Assembly (NCBI GenBank): GCA_016867695.1
Contig: VGIY01000003.1
Span: forward strand, 1 to 26,379
Source: Candidatus Eiseniibacteriota bacterium
GTDB taxonomy: Bacteria; Eisenbacteria; RBG-16-71-46; CAIMUX01; WJJG01
DNA: 26,379 bases
Reading direction: 5' to 3'
Below the pieces are notes generated by a model. That model ran no database searches, was not told the origin of the DNA, and was given only the letters and a program-made list of their open reading frames with translations. Below, in pieces: positions 7,093-15,100 of the stretch. Numbering within the stretch: the stretch's first letter is position 1; every line of letters begins with the position of its first letter. The translations under genes were made by a program, and so were the position numbers.

Positions 7093-8541
7093 ATGCGGTT
7101 CCCCGATTGCTCCGCTTCCCCGCCGCCCGCGGAGGGCGGCGCCGCTGCCGGTTCGCCGCCGGCGATCCTCGGAGCGCGGCGGGAGGTGCCCCTGCTCGAC
7201 GGGCGGCGCGTGCCGCAGGTCTTCCTGGACAACGCGGCCAGCACGAAGCCGCTGGCCGAAGTGCACGCCGCGGTCGCCGAGTTCGCCGCGCGCTACTCGA
7301 ACATCCATCGCGGCACGGGGCACGACTCGCTCTTCTGCACCGAGCGCTACGAGGAGGCGAGGCGGATCGTCGCCCGCTTCGTCGGCGCCGATCCCGAGCG
7401 CGACGTCGCCCTGCCGGTGCGCAACACGACCGAGGGGCTGAACCTCCTGGCCACGACCTTCGGCTTTGGGCCCGACGACGTCGTCCTCTCAAGCCTTCTC
7501 GAGCACCACTCGAACGATCTGCCCTGGCGCGGCCGGGCGCGCGTCGAGCACATCACGCTGCGCGCGGACGCGACCTTCGATGTCGACCGGCTCGAGCGCC
7601 GGCTGCGCGAGCACGGCGGGCGGGTGCGCATCGTCGCCCTGACCGGCGCCTCGAACGTGACCGGCGAGGTGCTGCCGATCCACGAGATCGCCCGCCGGGC
7701 GCACGGCCACGGCGCACGCCTGGTCGTCGACGCCGCCCAGCTCGCTCCCCACCGGGCGATCCGCATGGGCCCGCACGACGATCCCGGGCATCTCGACTAC
7801 GTCGTCTTCAGCGCCCACAAGATGAACGCGCCCTACGGCGAGGGGGCGATCGTCGGCCCGCGCGCCCACTTCAGCGAGGCGGCCCCCTACCTCCAGGGGG
7901 GCGGCGCGGTCTACGCGGTCGGGCTCGATCACGTCATCTGGGCCGACACGCCAGAGCGCCAGGAGGCGGGGACTCCGAACATCCTTGGGCTTTTCGCGCT
8001 GGCCGCGGCGATCCGCGTCTACGAGAGGATCGGCCTCGAGCGCATCGCCGAGCACGAGCGCGCCCTGACGCGCCGGCTGCTGCGCGGGATGGCCGCCACC
8101 CCCGAGGTCGCCGTCCTGGGCCGCGACGACCCGGAGGATCTCGAGCACCGCCTGGGCGTGGTCTCCTTCGCCGTCGGGGACCTCTACCACCAGCTCGTCG
8201 CCGCCGTGCTCTCCTACGAGCACGGCATCGCCGTGCGCGCCGGCTGCTTCTGCGCCCACCCCCTGATCAAGCACCTGCTGCGGGTGACGCCGGAGAGCGA
8301 GAGGGATCTGGAGCAGCGCATCCAGGCGCGGGACCGCCGCTTCGTGCCGGGGGCCGTGCGCGTCAGCATCGGGCTGCACAACACCGGGGAGGAGATCGAT
8401 CGCTTCCTCTTCGCGCTGCGGGAGATCGCCGCCCGGCGCTGGCGCGGCCGCTACGAGCAGGACGTCGCCACGGGCGAGTACAGGCCGGCCGGTTTCCGCT
8501 TCGACTTCGCCGGCGAACCGGGATTCCCGCGGGAGGGGTAG
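7093..8541 (+). CDS. Class V aminotransferase-fold cysteine desulfurase (SufS/Csd-like)
   Basis: This 482-residue PLP enzyme of the class V aminotransferase fold would transfer sulfur from cysteine to an active-site cysteine as persulfide for Fe-S cluster or thiocofactor synthesis. The ATG at 7093 has GAGGAG 5-6 nt upstream. Visible motifs are FLDNAASTKPL, EHHSNDLPWR (H138-H139, matching SufS EHHANIVPW), VVDAAQLAPH (cofactor Asp), SAHKMNAPYGEG with Schiff-base lysine K243, and RAGCFCAHP, where C387 aligns with the SufS catalytic cysteine in RxGxxCAxP. C385 gives an extra cysteine two residues before it. The protein is longer than SufS (about 400-410), with about 40 extra N-terminal residues and a C-terminal tail rich in Arg, Tyr and Phe. 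It may supply sulfur to the system implied by the HscB-like and Hsp70-like genes, but no scaffold gene (iscU, sufB) is in the window. Isopenicillin-epimerase-like relatives are a less likely alternative. Confidence 0.8.
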   Translation: MRFPDCSASPPPAEGGAAAGSPPAILGARREVPLLDGRRVPQVFLDNAASTKPLAEVHAAVAEFAARYSNIHRGTGHDSLFCTERYEEARRIVARFVGADPERDVALPVRNTTEGLNLLATTFGFGPDDVVLSSLLEHHSNDLPWRGRARVEHITLRADATFDVDRLERRLREHGGRVRIVALTGASNVTGEVLPIHEIARRAHGHGARLVVDAAQLAPHRAIRMGPHDDPGHLDYVVFSAHKMNAPYGEGAIVGPRAHFSEAAPYLQGGGAVYAVGLDHVIWADTPERQEAGTPNILGLFALAAAIRVYERIGLERIAEHERALTRRLLRGMAATPEVAVLGRDDPEDLEHRLGVVSFAVGDLYHQLVAAVLSYEHGIAVRAGCFCAHPLIKHLLRVTPESERDLEQRIQARDRRFVPGAVRVSIGLHNTGEEIDRFLFALREIAARRWRGRYEQDVATGEYRPAGFRFDFAGEPGFPREG

Positions 8542-8555
8542 GGGGCTATACTGGG

Positions 8556-8616
8556 CCGGGACCGTCGCGCGGAGATGGGGAGTCGGCGAAGACCGGTGCG
8601 GCGCGGGCGGTCCCGG
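8556..8616 (+). promoter_or_regulatory. Leader inverted repeat before the secreted Cys-rich protein gene
   Basis: CCGGGACCG (8556-8564) pairs perfectly with CGGTCCCGG (8608-8616). A second run, CGCGC (8566-8570) with GCGCG (8601-8605), extends the stem after a small bulge. The right arm ends 4 nt before the GGAGG SD (8621-8625). A possible -10 box TATACT lies at 8547-8552, but no good -35 box is seen. The region could be a leader stem-loop or a terminator of the preceding gene. Confidence 0.4.
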
Positions 8617-8630
8617 AAAGGGAGGTGCTC

Positions 8631-9554
8631 ATGCGTTCGGTCGCCATTTCCGGATGGGCGGCCCTGGCGCTGCTGGCGGCGGGACCCGGGACGAAGGCGG
8701 ACATGTCCGACCTCGCCGCGGGGGTCCTGCTCGTCCACGCGCCTCCGGGCCTCGAGTACTCCGCCGCTCCCGCCGAGGGCTGGTGCGCCCGCTATCTCGA
8801 CCAGCACGCCATCGCCGGCTGCGAGGATGCGGTCCAGCGCATCGACGACGGCGAGTCGCGGCTCTGGTTCGTGCTCGCCGCCTGGGAGGAGCCGAAGACC
8901 TGGATGCGCGTCGAGCTCGGGCTCGGCCTGTACGACCCCTCGGACTATGTCATCGACCGCTGGGGCGTCTGCGGCTCGGGCGTGGTCTTCGCCACGGTGT
9001 GCGACTGGCCGGCCCCGAACTGCGGGATCACCATCCAGGCCTCGACGGCCTGGTCGGGGAACTACGTCCCGCTGCTCTGGTTCGCCGGCACCGCCTACGC
9101 CGCCGCGCTCGTTCCCCTGGCGGAGTCCCCCTTCGGATACGCCGGCTTCCAGAACGCGCTCGATCCGCCCGAGGCCTGGCCGGCCCGGCGACTGGGCGCC
9201 CTGGGCGTCTTCCGGGACGGCGTGGCCGCCTGTCCGGAGGAGGCGCTGATCGCCTGCTGCGTCGACCTCGACTGCGTGCTCGCGCCGGGCCGCCAGGCCT
9301 GCCTCGACCTCGGCGGGGTGCCGCGCCCCGACGAGTACGACTGCCTCTACGCCCACTGCAGCGTCCCGCCGACCGCGGTCTGCTGCCTGAGCTTCTCGGG
9401 GAGCTGCCTGCTGGTGGACGATTACGACTGCCACTTCATGGGCGGCACCTGGCATCCCGCCTTCCGCGACTGCTCCACCGGGCCCTGTCCGCAGACGCCG
9501 GCCGGACCGACGACCTGGGGGCAGCTGAAGAGGCTCTACCAGCCGGCGCCCTGA
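8631..9554 (+). CDS. Secreted protein with two C-terminal Cys-rich repeats, function unknown
   Basis: I do not recognise a named family for this 307-residue protein. The ATG at 8631 follows GGAGG by 5 nt. Residues 1-23 form a signal peptide (MRSVAIS, then a hydrophobic WAALALLAA core). The middle (about 30-200) is rich in Trp, Tyr and Cys and may be a beta-rich domain. The C-terminus holds two tandem repeats, one starting CCVDLDCV and one starting CCLSFSGSC. Each has the order CC, C, C, GG, C, C, ending YAHC and TGPCP. This pattern resembles Cys-rich repeats I know from secreted proteins of planctomycetes and related GC-rich phyla. The cysteines suggest disulfides formed outside the cytoplasm. 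There is no FlgD-like C-terminal domain, unlike the two large secreted proteins in this window. The next gene downstream is broken, so no partner is evident. Confidence 0.75.
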   Translation: MRSVAISGWAALALLAAGPGTKADMSDLAAGVLLVHAPPGLEYSAAPAEGWCARYLDQHAIAGCEDAVQRIDDGESRLWFVLAAWEEPKTWMRVELGLGLYDPSDYVIDRWGVCGSGVVFATVCDWPAPNCGITIQASTAWSGNYVPLLWFAGTAYAAALVPLAESPFGYAGFQNALDPPEAWPARRLGALGVFRDGVAACPEEALIACCVDLDCVLAPGRQACLDLGGVPRPDEYDCLYAHCSVPPTAVCCLSFSGSCLLVDDYDCHFMGGTWHPAFRDCSTGPCPQTPAGPTTWGQLKRLYQPAP

Positions 9555-9615
9555 GAGCGCCGCGGCTCGGGCATCGCCCGCTGACGGCGAGCGCGATCCG
9601 GTGGAGATGCGAAGC

Positions 9616-9953
9616 ATGAGGCGGCCGCGATGGGCGCCAGCCGCGCTCCTGGTGTGCGCGCTGGCGGGGCTCGCGCCGCTCGGGTCCGCGGCGGGGGAGG
9701 TCGGCGCCGGCGGGGACCCCCTGGTTGGCATGTGCGCGCCGGTCTGCTCCATGGCGACATCGTCTCGCTCAATCTCGTCTGGCAGACGCTGCCCTACGAG
9801 GCGCGCGGTCCGGAGCTCCGGCGGGGCCGATCCCACGCGCTCTACGGGGGCGTGATGGCGCATGGCCGAGTAGGCGCGCTCGTCTCGCTGGGCGCCTGGG
9901 GCGCGGTTGCGGCGATCGTCGTCGCGGTGCTGTCTGCCTACAGGAACGGTTGA
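9616..9953 (+). pseudogene. Small secreted or membrane protein gene, apparently frameshifted
   Basis: A start at ATG 9616 (GTGGAG about 9 nt upstream) opens a clear signal-peptide-like sequence, MRRPRWAPAALLVCALAGLA, but this frame then degrades to Ser/Arg-rich sequence and stops at 9855. From about 9730 the frame one base behind (codons starting at multiples of 3) shows good protein character: GDIVSLNLVWQTLPYEARG, then a hydrophobic segment VGALVSLGAWGAVAAIVVAV, and a stop at 9953. High GC at third codon positions follows the same switch between frames near 9720-9740. The simplest reading is one gene of about 110 codons broken by a one- or two-base indel, by mutation or assembly error. Alternatively the second part is a separate 73-codon gene starting at GTG 9732, though its SD is poor. 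I do not recognise the family. Confidence 0.45.
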
Positions 9954-10114
9954 GCTTGGGCAGGATCCGGCGTTCCACCCGGGGAATCGGCCGCTGAGGC
10001 GCCCGACCGAACCCGGCTCGCCCCCGGGTGCCGCCACGCCGGTCACGCGCCGCCGGGGATAGATCGCCCGTTCAGGCATGACCAGTGCCGTCTGCCCGCA
10101 ACCTCGCTCGGTCA

Positions 10115-11623
10115 CTACCGGGGCAGTCGGATGGCCACGAACCTCCGTGTATCCCCGCTGATCACCGTCAGCAGCAGGACCTCGCCCGCGGCGACCTCTT
10201 CCGCCGCGCGCAGCAGCCCGGCGCGGCTGCGCACGGGCTGGCGGCCCACCTCGAGGATGACGTCGCCGGGGCGCAGGCCCTCGTCCTCGGCGGGGCTCGT
10301 GCGCCGCACGTCGGTGACCAGGACCCCCTCGACCGTGTCGTCGAGGCCGAGCTCGGCGCGCCACTCCCGGGTCAGCTCGCCGACGGTGAAGCCGAGCGCG
10401 TCGAGCACGCCGCGCTGGCGCGCCTGGGCCAGCGGCCGCGTCTCGTCCTCCAGCTCACCCAGCTCGACGGTCAGCGCCCGGCGCCCGCCGTCGCGCAGCA
10501 GCCCCAGGGCGACCTTCGTCCCCGGGCGCATCTCGGCGATGCGGAAGCGCAGCGCGCGGACATCGTCGACCGGCGCGCCGTCGAGCTCGAGGATCACGTC
10601 GCCGTCCTCGAGGCCGGCCCTGGCCGCCGGGCTGTCGGCGGCGACCTGCTGCACGAGCACGCCCGTGGCGGCGTCGATCTGGAAGGCCTCGCGCAGTTCG
10701 TCGGTGAGCTCGCCCAGGTAGACGCCGAGCCAGCCGCGCACGACGCGCCCCTCGTCGACCAGGCTCCGCTGGACCGAGCGGACGAGGTCGATCGGAATGG
10801 CGAAGCCGACGCCCTGGCTGCCGCCGCTGCGGCTGGCGATGGCGCTGTTCACGCCGACGGCCTCGCCGCGCAGGTTGATCAGCGGGCCGCCGCTGTTGCC
10901 GGGGTTGATCGCCGCGTCGGTCTGGATGAAGTCCTCGTAGTCGGTGAGCCCGATCCTGGAGCGCCCTTTGGCGCTGACGATGCCGGCGGTCACCGTGCTG
11001 CGCAGACCCTCGCTGAAGGGGTTGCCGAGGGCCAGCACCCACTCGCCGACGCGCATGGCATCGCTGTCGCCGAGGCGCAGCGACGGCAGCGGGCCCTCGG
11101 CCTTGACGCGCAGCACCGCGACGTCGGTCTTGGGATCGGTGCCGACGATCTCGGCGGTGAACTCGCGCCGGTCGGCGAGGACGACCTTGACGTCCGCCGC
11201 GCCCTGAACGACGTGGTTGCAGGTGAGGATGGTCCCGTCCGGGGAGATGATGAAGCCCGAACCGAGGCCCCGCTGGCGATACTCCTGCTGCTCCTCGCCG
11301 GGCTGGAAGCGGCGGAAGAACTCGTCGAAGAACTGCGGCCAGCGGTTGCCGCGCGGGCCCGATCCGAAGCCGCCGGAGACGACGCGCTCGCTGGTGATCG
11401 TGACCACCGCGGGCAGGGCCTCCTCGACCACCTCGGCGAAGGCGCTGCCGAGCTCGATGGCCGCGCTCACCTCGGGAGAGGCGCCGCCGGCGCCCTGGGC
11501 GTCCGCCGCGGGCGGCGCTCCCAGGAAGAGGAGCGCGATCGCGCCCGCGGCGGCGAGCCGCAGCCATCCCCGCGCCATCGTCCCCGCCGACCGTAGCCAA
11601 TCTCCGTGCAGCGATAGCTTCAT
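10115..11623 (-). CDS. degP: HtrA/DegP-family periplasmic serine protease with two PDZ domains
   Basis: This 502-residue envelope protease/chaperone would degrade or hold misfolded exported proteins. The ATG at 11623 has GGAGG 9 nt upstream. An N-terminal signal sequence is present (hydrophobic LRLAAAGAIALLFLG near residues 21-36, then PAADAQG). The trypsin-like domain carries the triad H137 (CNHVVQ), D167 (KTDVAVLRV) and S244 (PGNSGGPL). PDZ1 begins around RGWLGVYLGELTDE and PDZ2 around VEGVLVTDVRRTSPAEDEGLRPGD. Length and order match DegP/DegQ/MucD. The residue two before the catalytic His is Cys (TCNHVV, usually TNNHVV). The gene stands alone, divergent from the 1812-residue secreted protein gene, with 508 bp between them that includes a candidate ECF-type promoter. 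Quality control of large exported proteins is a natural inferred role. Confidence 0.95.
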   Translation of the reverse strand: MKLSLHGDWLRSAGTMARGWLRLAAAGAIALLFLGAPPAADAQGAGGASPEVSAAIELGSAFAEVVEEALPAVVTITSERVVSGGFGSGPRGNRWPQFFDEFFRRFQPGEEQQEYRQRGLGSGFIISPDGTILTCNHVVQGAADVKVVLADRREFTAEIVGTDPKTDVAVLRVKAEGPLPSLRLGDSDAMRVGEWVLALGNPFSEGLRSTVTAGIVSAKGRSRIGLTDYEDFIQTDAAINPGNSGGPLINLRGEAVGVNSAIASRSGGSQGVGFAIPIDLVRSVQRSLVDEGRVVRGWLGVYLGELTDELREAFQIDAATGVLVQQVAADSPAARAGLEDGDVILELDGAPVDDVRALRFRIAEMRPGTKVALGLLRDGGRRALTVELGELEDETRPLAQARQRGVLDALGFTVGELTREWRAELGLDDTVEGVLVTDVRRTSPAEDEGLRPGDVILEVGRQPVRSRAGLLRAAEEVAAGEVLLLTVISGDTRRFVAIRLPR

Positions 11624-11709
11624 GGTACCCTTCCTCCTTCGATCCTCGCCATCGTCGGTCCGGCGCCGGCCGCGCCGGCCAAGGCGGCCCCGCCGGCCGC
11701 AGCCACGGC

Positions 11710-11737
11710 GCCACGCCGATCCCCGGAACCCGGTTCC
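11710..11737 (-). promoter_or_regulatory. Candidate ECF-sigma promoter for HtrA, within a palindrome
   Basis: On the minus strand GGAACC (11737-11732) is followed, after 16 bases, by CGTGGC (11715-11710). This resembles the GGAAC...CGT pattern recognised by several ECF sigma factors. The predicted start near 11704 gives a leader of about 80 nt. The -35 element is also half of a perfect 13-bp palindrome (GGAACC, one base, GGTTCC; 11725-11737), which could bind a dimeric regulator. Envelope-stress control of htrA is known in other bacteria; here it is inferred from sequence alone. Confidence 0.4.
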
Positions 11738-11852
11738 CCGGCTGTTTTCCCGCAAAGGGGGCGCGACCGCTCGCCTCGACGGCGCCCGGCCCGACCCCCC
11801 GTACGCCTGGTGGAACACCGCTCCCCGGGCGGCTGTTCCGCCGGCGCCGGGG

Positions 11853-11888
11853 CGGGATGCCCGCCTGGTCCATCCATGTGGCATCCCG
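11853..11888. repeat. 9-bp perfect inverted repeat, 18-nt spacer
   Basis: CGGGATGCC (11853-11861) and GGCATCCCG (11880-11888) are exact reverse complements. The site lies in the middle of the divergent region, about 240 bp from each flanking start. It could be an operator with two half-sites or an RNA stem-loop. Function unknown. Confidence 0.5.
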
Positions 11889-11939
11889 GGGTCGCGGGTG
11901 TGGGCGGGACGCGGGACGGCTTCATCCCTGCAAGCCGGC

Positions 11940-11958
11940 GCCGTGCGGAATGCACGGC
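11940..11958. repeat. 7-bp perfect inverted repeat, 5-nt loop
   Basis: GCCGTGC (11940-11946), loop GGAAT, GCACGGC (11952-11958). It is compact enough to be either a protein-binding dyad or a short hairpin, 174 bp upstream of the large secreted protein start. Function unknown. Confidence 0.45.
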
Positions 11959-12046
11959 CCGCTCGCCGGGCCGGCGGCGGGTCCCGGACCTCGCCGGCAA
12001 TCGATTCTCCCGCAACGCGCTAGGGCGCCGCCCCCCGGCCGCCTCC

Positions 12047-12062
12047 TGGCACGCTCCCTGTA
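12047..12062 (+). promoter_or_regulatory. Weak sigma54-like promoter match before the large secreted protein gene
   Basis: TGGCACG (12047-12053) is a full match to the sigma54 -24 element. At the correct spacing the -12 element reads CTGTA instead of TTGCA, so the key GC dinucleotide is GT. The predicted start near 12073 would give a leader of about 60 nt. No sigma54 activator gene is visible in the window. This is a single imperfect match and should be treated as speculative. Confidence 0.2.
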
Positions 12063-12131
12063 CGGCCGCAGGCGGGCGGAGCCGTCGACGCGCCGGCCGG
12101 CGCACCCTCTCTCTCCAGGGGAAAGGACTGC

Positions 12132-15100
12132 ATGCGGGGTCTTCGGAGTCAGCTGATCCTTCTCTCGATCCTCCTCGGGGCGATCCTCCCGGCGCCGGCG
12201 GCGGCCACGCGGGGCGGCGAGCCCGGCTACCCGCGCACGGCGTCCTACGCCTACGCGGTGGGCAACTTCACGCCCGCCCAGCGCGACACGCTCGCCTGGC
12301 ACGACCTGGTCGTCTGCCGCGAGACCCCGGCGACGATCGCCGGGATGCGCGCGCGCAATCCTCACCAGCGCATCTTCCACATCTTCATGCCCCAGTCGAT
12401 CGTCTCCTACAACGACGAGGAGACCTTCTGGCACGCGGACACCTCCTGGAGCCTCGATCGGCTCTGCCAGTTCTACGCCCAGCAGAACGACTGGTACCTC
12501 TATGACATCTTCGGCGGCAGGATCCAGCAGTGGGGCTGCTGGGTGGCCAACTGGACGCCCTACTGCCCCCTCGGCGTCTACGGGACCTCCAAGGGCATGA
12601 CCTATGCCCAGTGGTACATCGAGGTCGCCCTGCCGCAGATCGCCTTCCACTCCCTGGACGCTTGGGGCGAGCCCTGGGGCTGGGGTTCGAGCGCCTACGA
12701 CGGCATCGCCTGGGAGACGCTCTACGAGTGCCCCGCCTGCTGCGAGGCCGACCAGTTCCGCTACGCCGACCCCGATCGCGACGGAGAACCGGAGGGGATC
12801 GAGGGCACCTGCTTCGACGGCGGCGACGACACGCTGCGCCGGCTCTACCGCGAGGTGAACGACGACTTCTTCGCCCGCCTGCAGAGCGCGCTGCCGTCCG
12901 ACTTCGTCATCAACACGAACCGCGGCGGCGTGAGCCTCAATCCGACCTGGGCCTGGGAGATGAACGGGCTCAAGCTCGAGGACTGGAACCCGAGCCGCAC
13001 CAATCCGGCCCGCTCCTGGTGGAGCTGGATGTACGGGCGGCGAGGCTATGGCGGCACCTTCATCGGCGACGGCTACGAGTTCGCCGAGCGGGTCATGCAC
13101 CGCAGCGGCATCGACGAGCTCGACGGCTGGGACGTCTCCTGGCTCATGCTCTGGACGCGCGGGGCCGAGTGGCCCCCGGCCTACAAGGCGCGGATGCAGC
13201 GCTTCGGCCTGGGCACGACGATGCTCGGCGACGGCTACTTCATCTTCACCAAGGACCAGCACTACCCCACCTGGTTCGGGGCCCTCGACTGGGACTTCGG
13301 CGCGCCGCTCGAGGGCTTCCAGAAGGAGACGGCCACCGGGGACACGCTCTATGTCCGCCGCTTCGAGAAGGGCGTCGTCGAGGTCAATCCCTATCCGCAC
13401 ACCGTCCAAGGCGTCGCCGTCGAGGATGCCCGCTTCAGCTTCTGGCTGACGATCTCCGACCTGATGGTCGACGACGCGGGGGCGGACCACGTCATGCTCC
13501 GCTGGGTCGTGCCGTCGAGCCAGGTCAACGGGATCCAGTCGACCGAGATCCGCTACGCCGAGTTCCCGATCACTCCGGAGAACTGGAACATGGCGACACC
13601 CGCGCCCTCCGGACCCGTCTCGGGCAGTCCGGGGGAGACGATCCGCTACTCCGTGCGCGAGCTGCCCCCGGAGACGACCTTCTACTTCGCCGCCAAGAAC
13701 ACCGTCCGCGGCAGGCTCGAGCCGCTCATCTCCAACGTCGTCAGCGCGGTCACCGGACCGGCGGCGCCGCCCCCGCCTCCCGAGGAGGACACGACGCCGC
13801 CCGCGGCGATCATGGATCTGGCCTCCGTCTCGCGGGGGCAGAGCTGGATCGACCTGCGCTGGACGGCTCCGGGCGACGACGGGATGTCGGGGACGGCGCA
13901 GGCCTACGAGCTGCGCTACCGCGTCGGCGCGGAGATCGAGGACGAGGGCGACTGGAACGCGGCGTCTCCGGCCGGCGGGCTCCCGGAGCCGGCGGCCGCC
14001 GGCTCGATTCAGCAGTTCCGCCTGTCGGGCCTGCAGCCCGGCACCGGTTACGGCGTCGCCCTGCGCGCCTCGGACGAGGCGGGCAACGTCGCCGGGCTGT
14101 CCAATCCCCTCGCCGTCGCGACGCTCCCCGCGCCGCCGCCGCCTCCTCCTCCTCCTCCGGAGGAGGACCCGCTGCCTCCCGCGCCGGTCGGCGACCTGGC
14201 ACTCCTCGACTCGGGCGACACCTGGGCGCTCCTCGGCTGGAGCTGTCCCGGCGGCGACGGGGAGAACGGGAGGGCCGATCACTTCGTCCTCGGCCTGCTG
14301 GCCGGGCTGGCGATCGACTCGGAGGAGCGCTGGGCCGCCGCCGACACGAGCGCCGAGGGGCTGCCCGACCCGGGGGAGCCCGGGGAGCCGGTCACCTACC
14401 TGCTCGCCGGTCTCGCGCCGGGAGCGGTCTACGGCGTGGCCGTGCGCGCCGGCGACGAGGCGGGGCGGCGCTCGGCTTTGGGCAACGGCCTGCTCGTCGA
14501 GACCTCCGTCCCGCCCGACACGATCCCGCCGGCGGCGATCGCCGACCTGCGCTCGCCCGCGCAGGGGCCGAACTGGATCGAGCTGCTCTGGACCGCTCCC
14601 GGGGACGACGGCGACGAGGGCGCCGCGGCGCGCTATCTCCTGCGCCTCAGCGCCGGCGGCGCGATCGCCGACGAGGAGGGGTGGGCTGCTGCCGACAGCG
14701 CGGCCTCGCCGCCCGAGCCCGCCGCCGCGGGCGAAGCGCAGGGCTTCCGTCTGGAAGGCTTGGCGCCGGCGACGCTCTACGGCATCGCCCTGCGCGCGGA
14801 GGACGGGGCGGGCAACCTGTCTCCGCTCGGGCCCGCCTTCACCGCCGTGACGACGGCGGCTGCCGACACGATCGCGCCGGCGGCGATCGAGGATCTCGCC
14901 GTCGCCGTCGTGACCGCCGACGGATTCGATCTCGTCTGGACGGCCCCCGGCGGCGACGGCGCGGAGGGCACCGCCGCCGAGTACATCCTGGGCCGGCGCG
15001 CCGGGGCGGCGATCGCGGACGCGGCGGGCTGGGCGGCGGCCGAGCGGGAGACGCTCGTTGCACCGCTGCCGCTCCCGGCGGGAACGCCGCAGGGCTGCTC

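Larger units (their letters stand above)
11624..12131. other. 508-bp divergent intergenic region, no gene seen
   Basis: The region separates the HtrA gene from the large secreted protein gene. Frames across it are Arg/Pro/Gly-rich without protein character. It holds three perfect dyads (11725-11737, 11853-11888 and 11940-11958), a candidate ECF-type promoter on the minus strand and a weak sigma54-like match on the plus strand. The size and the number of dyads suggest regulation of one or both flanking genes. Confidence 0.5.

Noticed and set aside
10011..10029. ACCCGG / CCGGGT hairpin between the broken gene and htrA as a terminator
   Set aside because: It has only six pairs and no T-tract, and such stems are frequent by chance at this GC content.
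11745..12020. TTGCGGGA-type sequence seen twice on the minus strand (near 11755 and 12015)
   Set aside because: Only about eight bases are shared and the flanks differ, too little to call a repeat or binding site.
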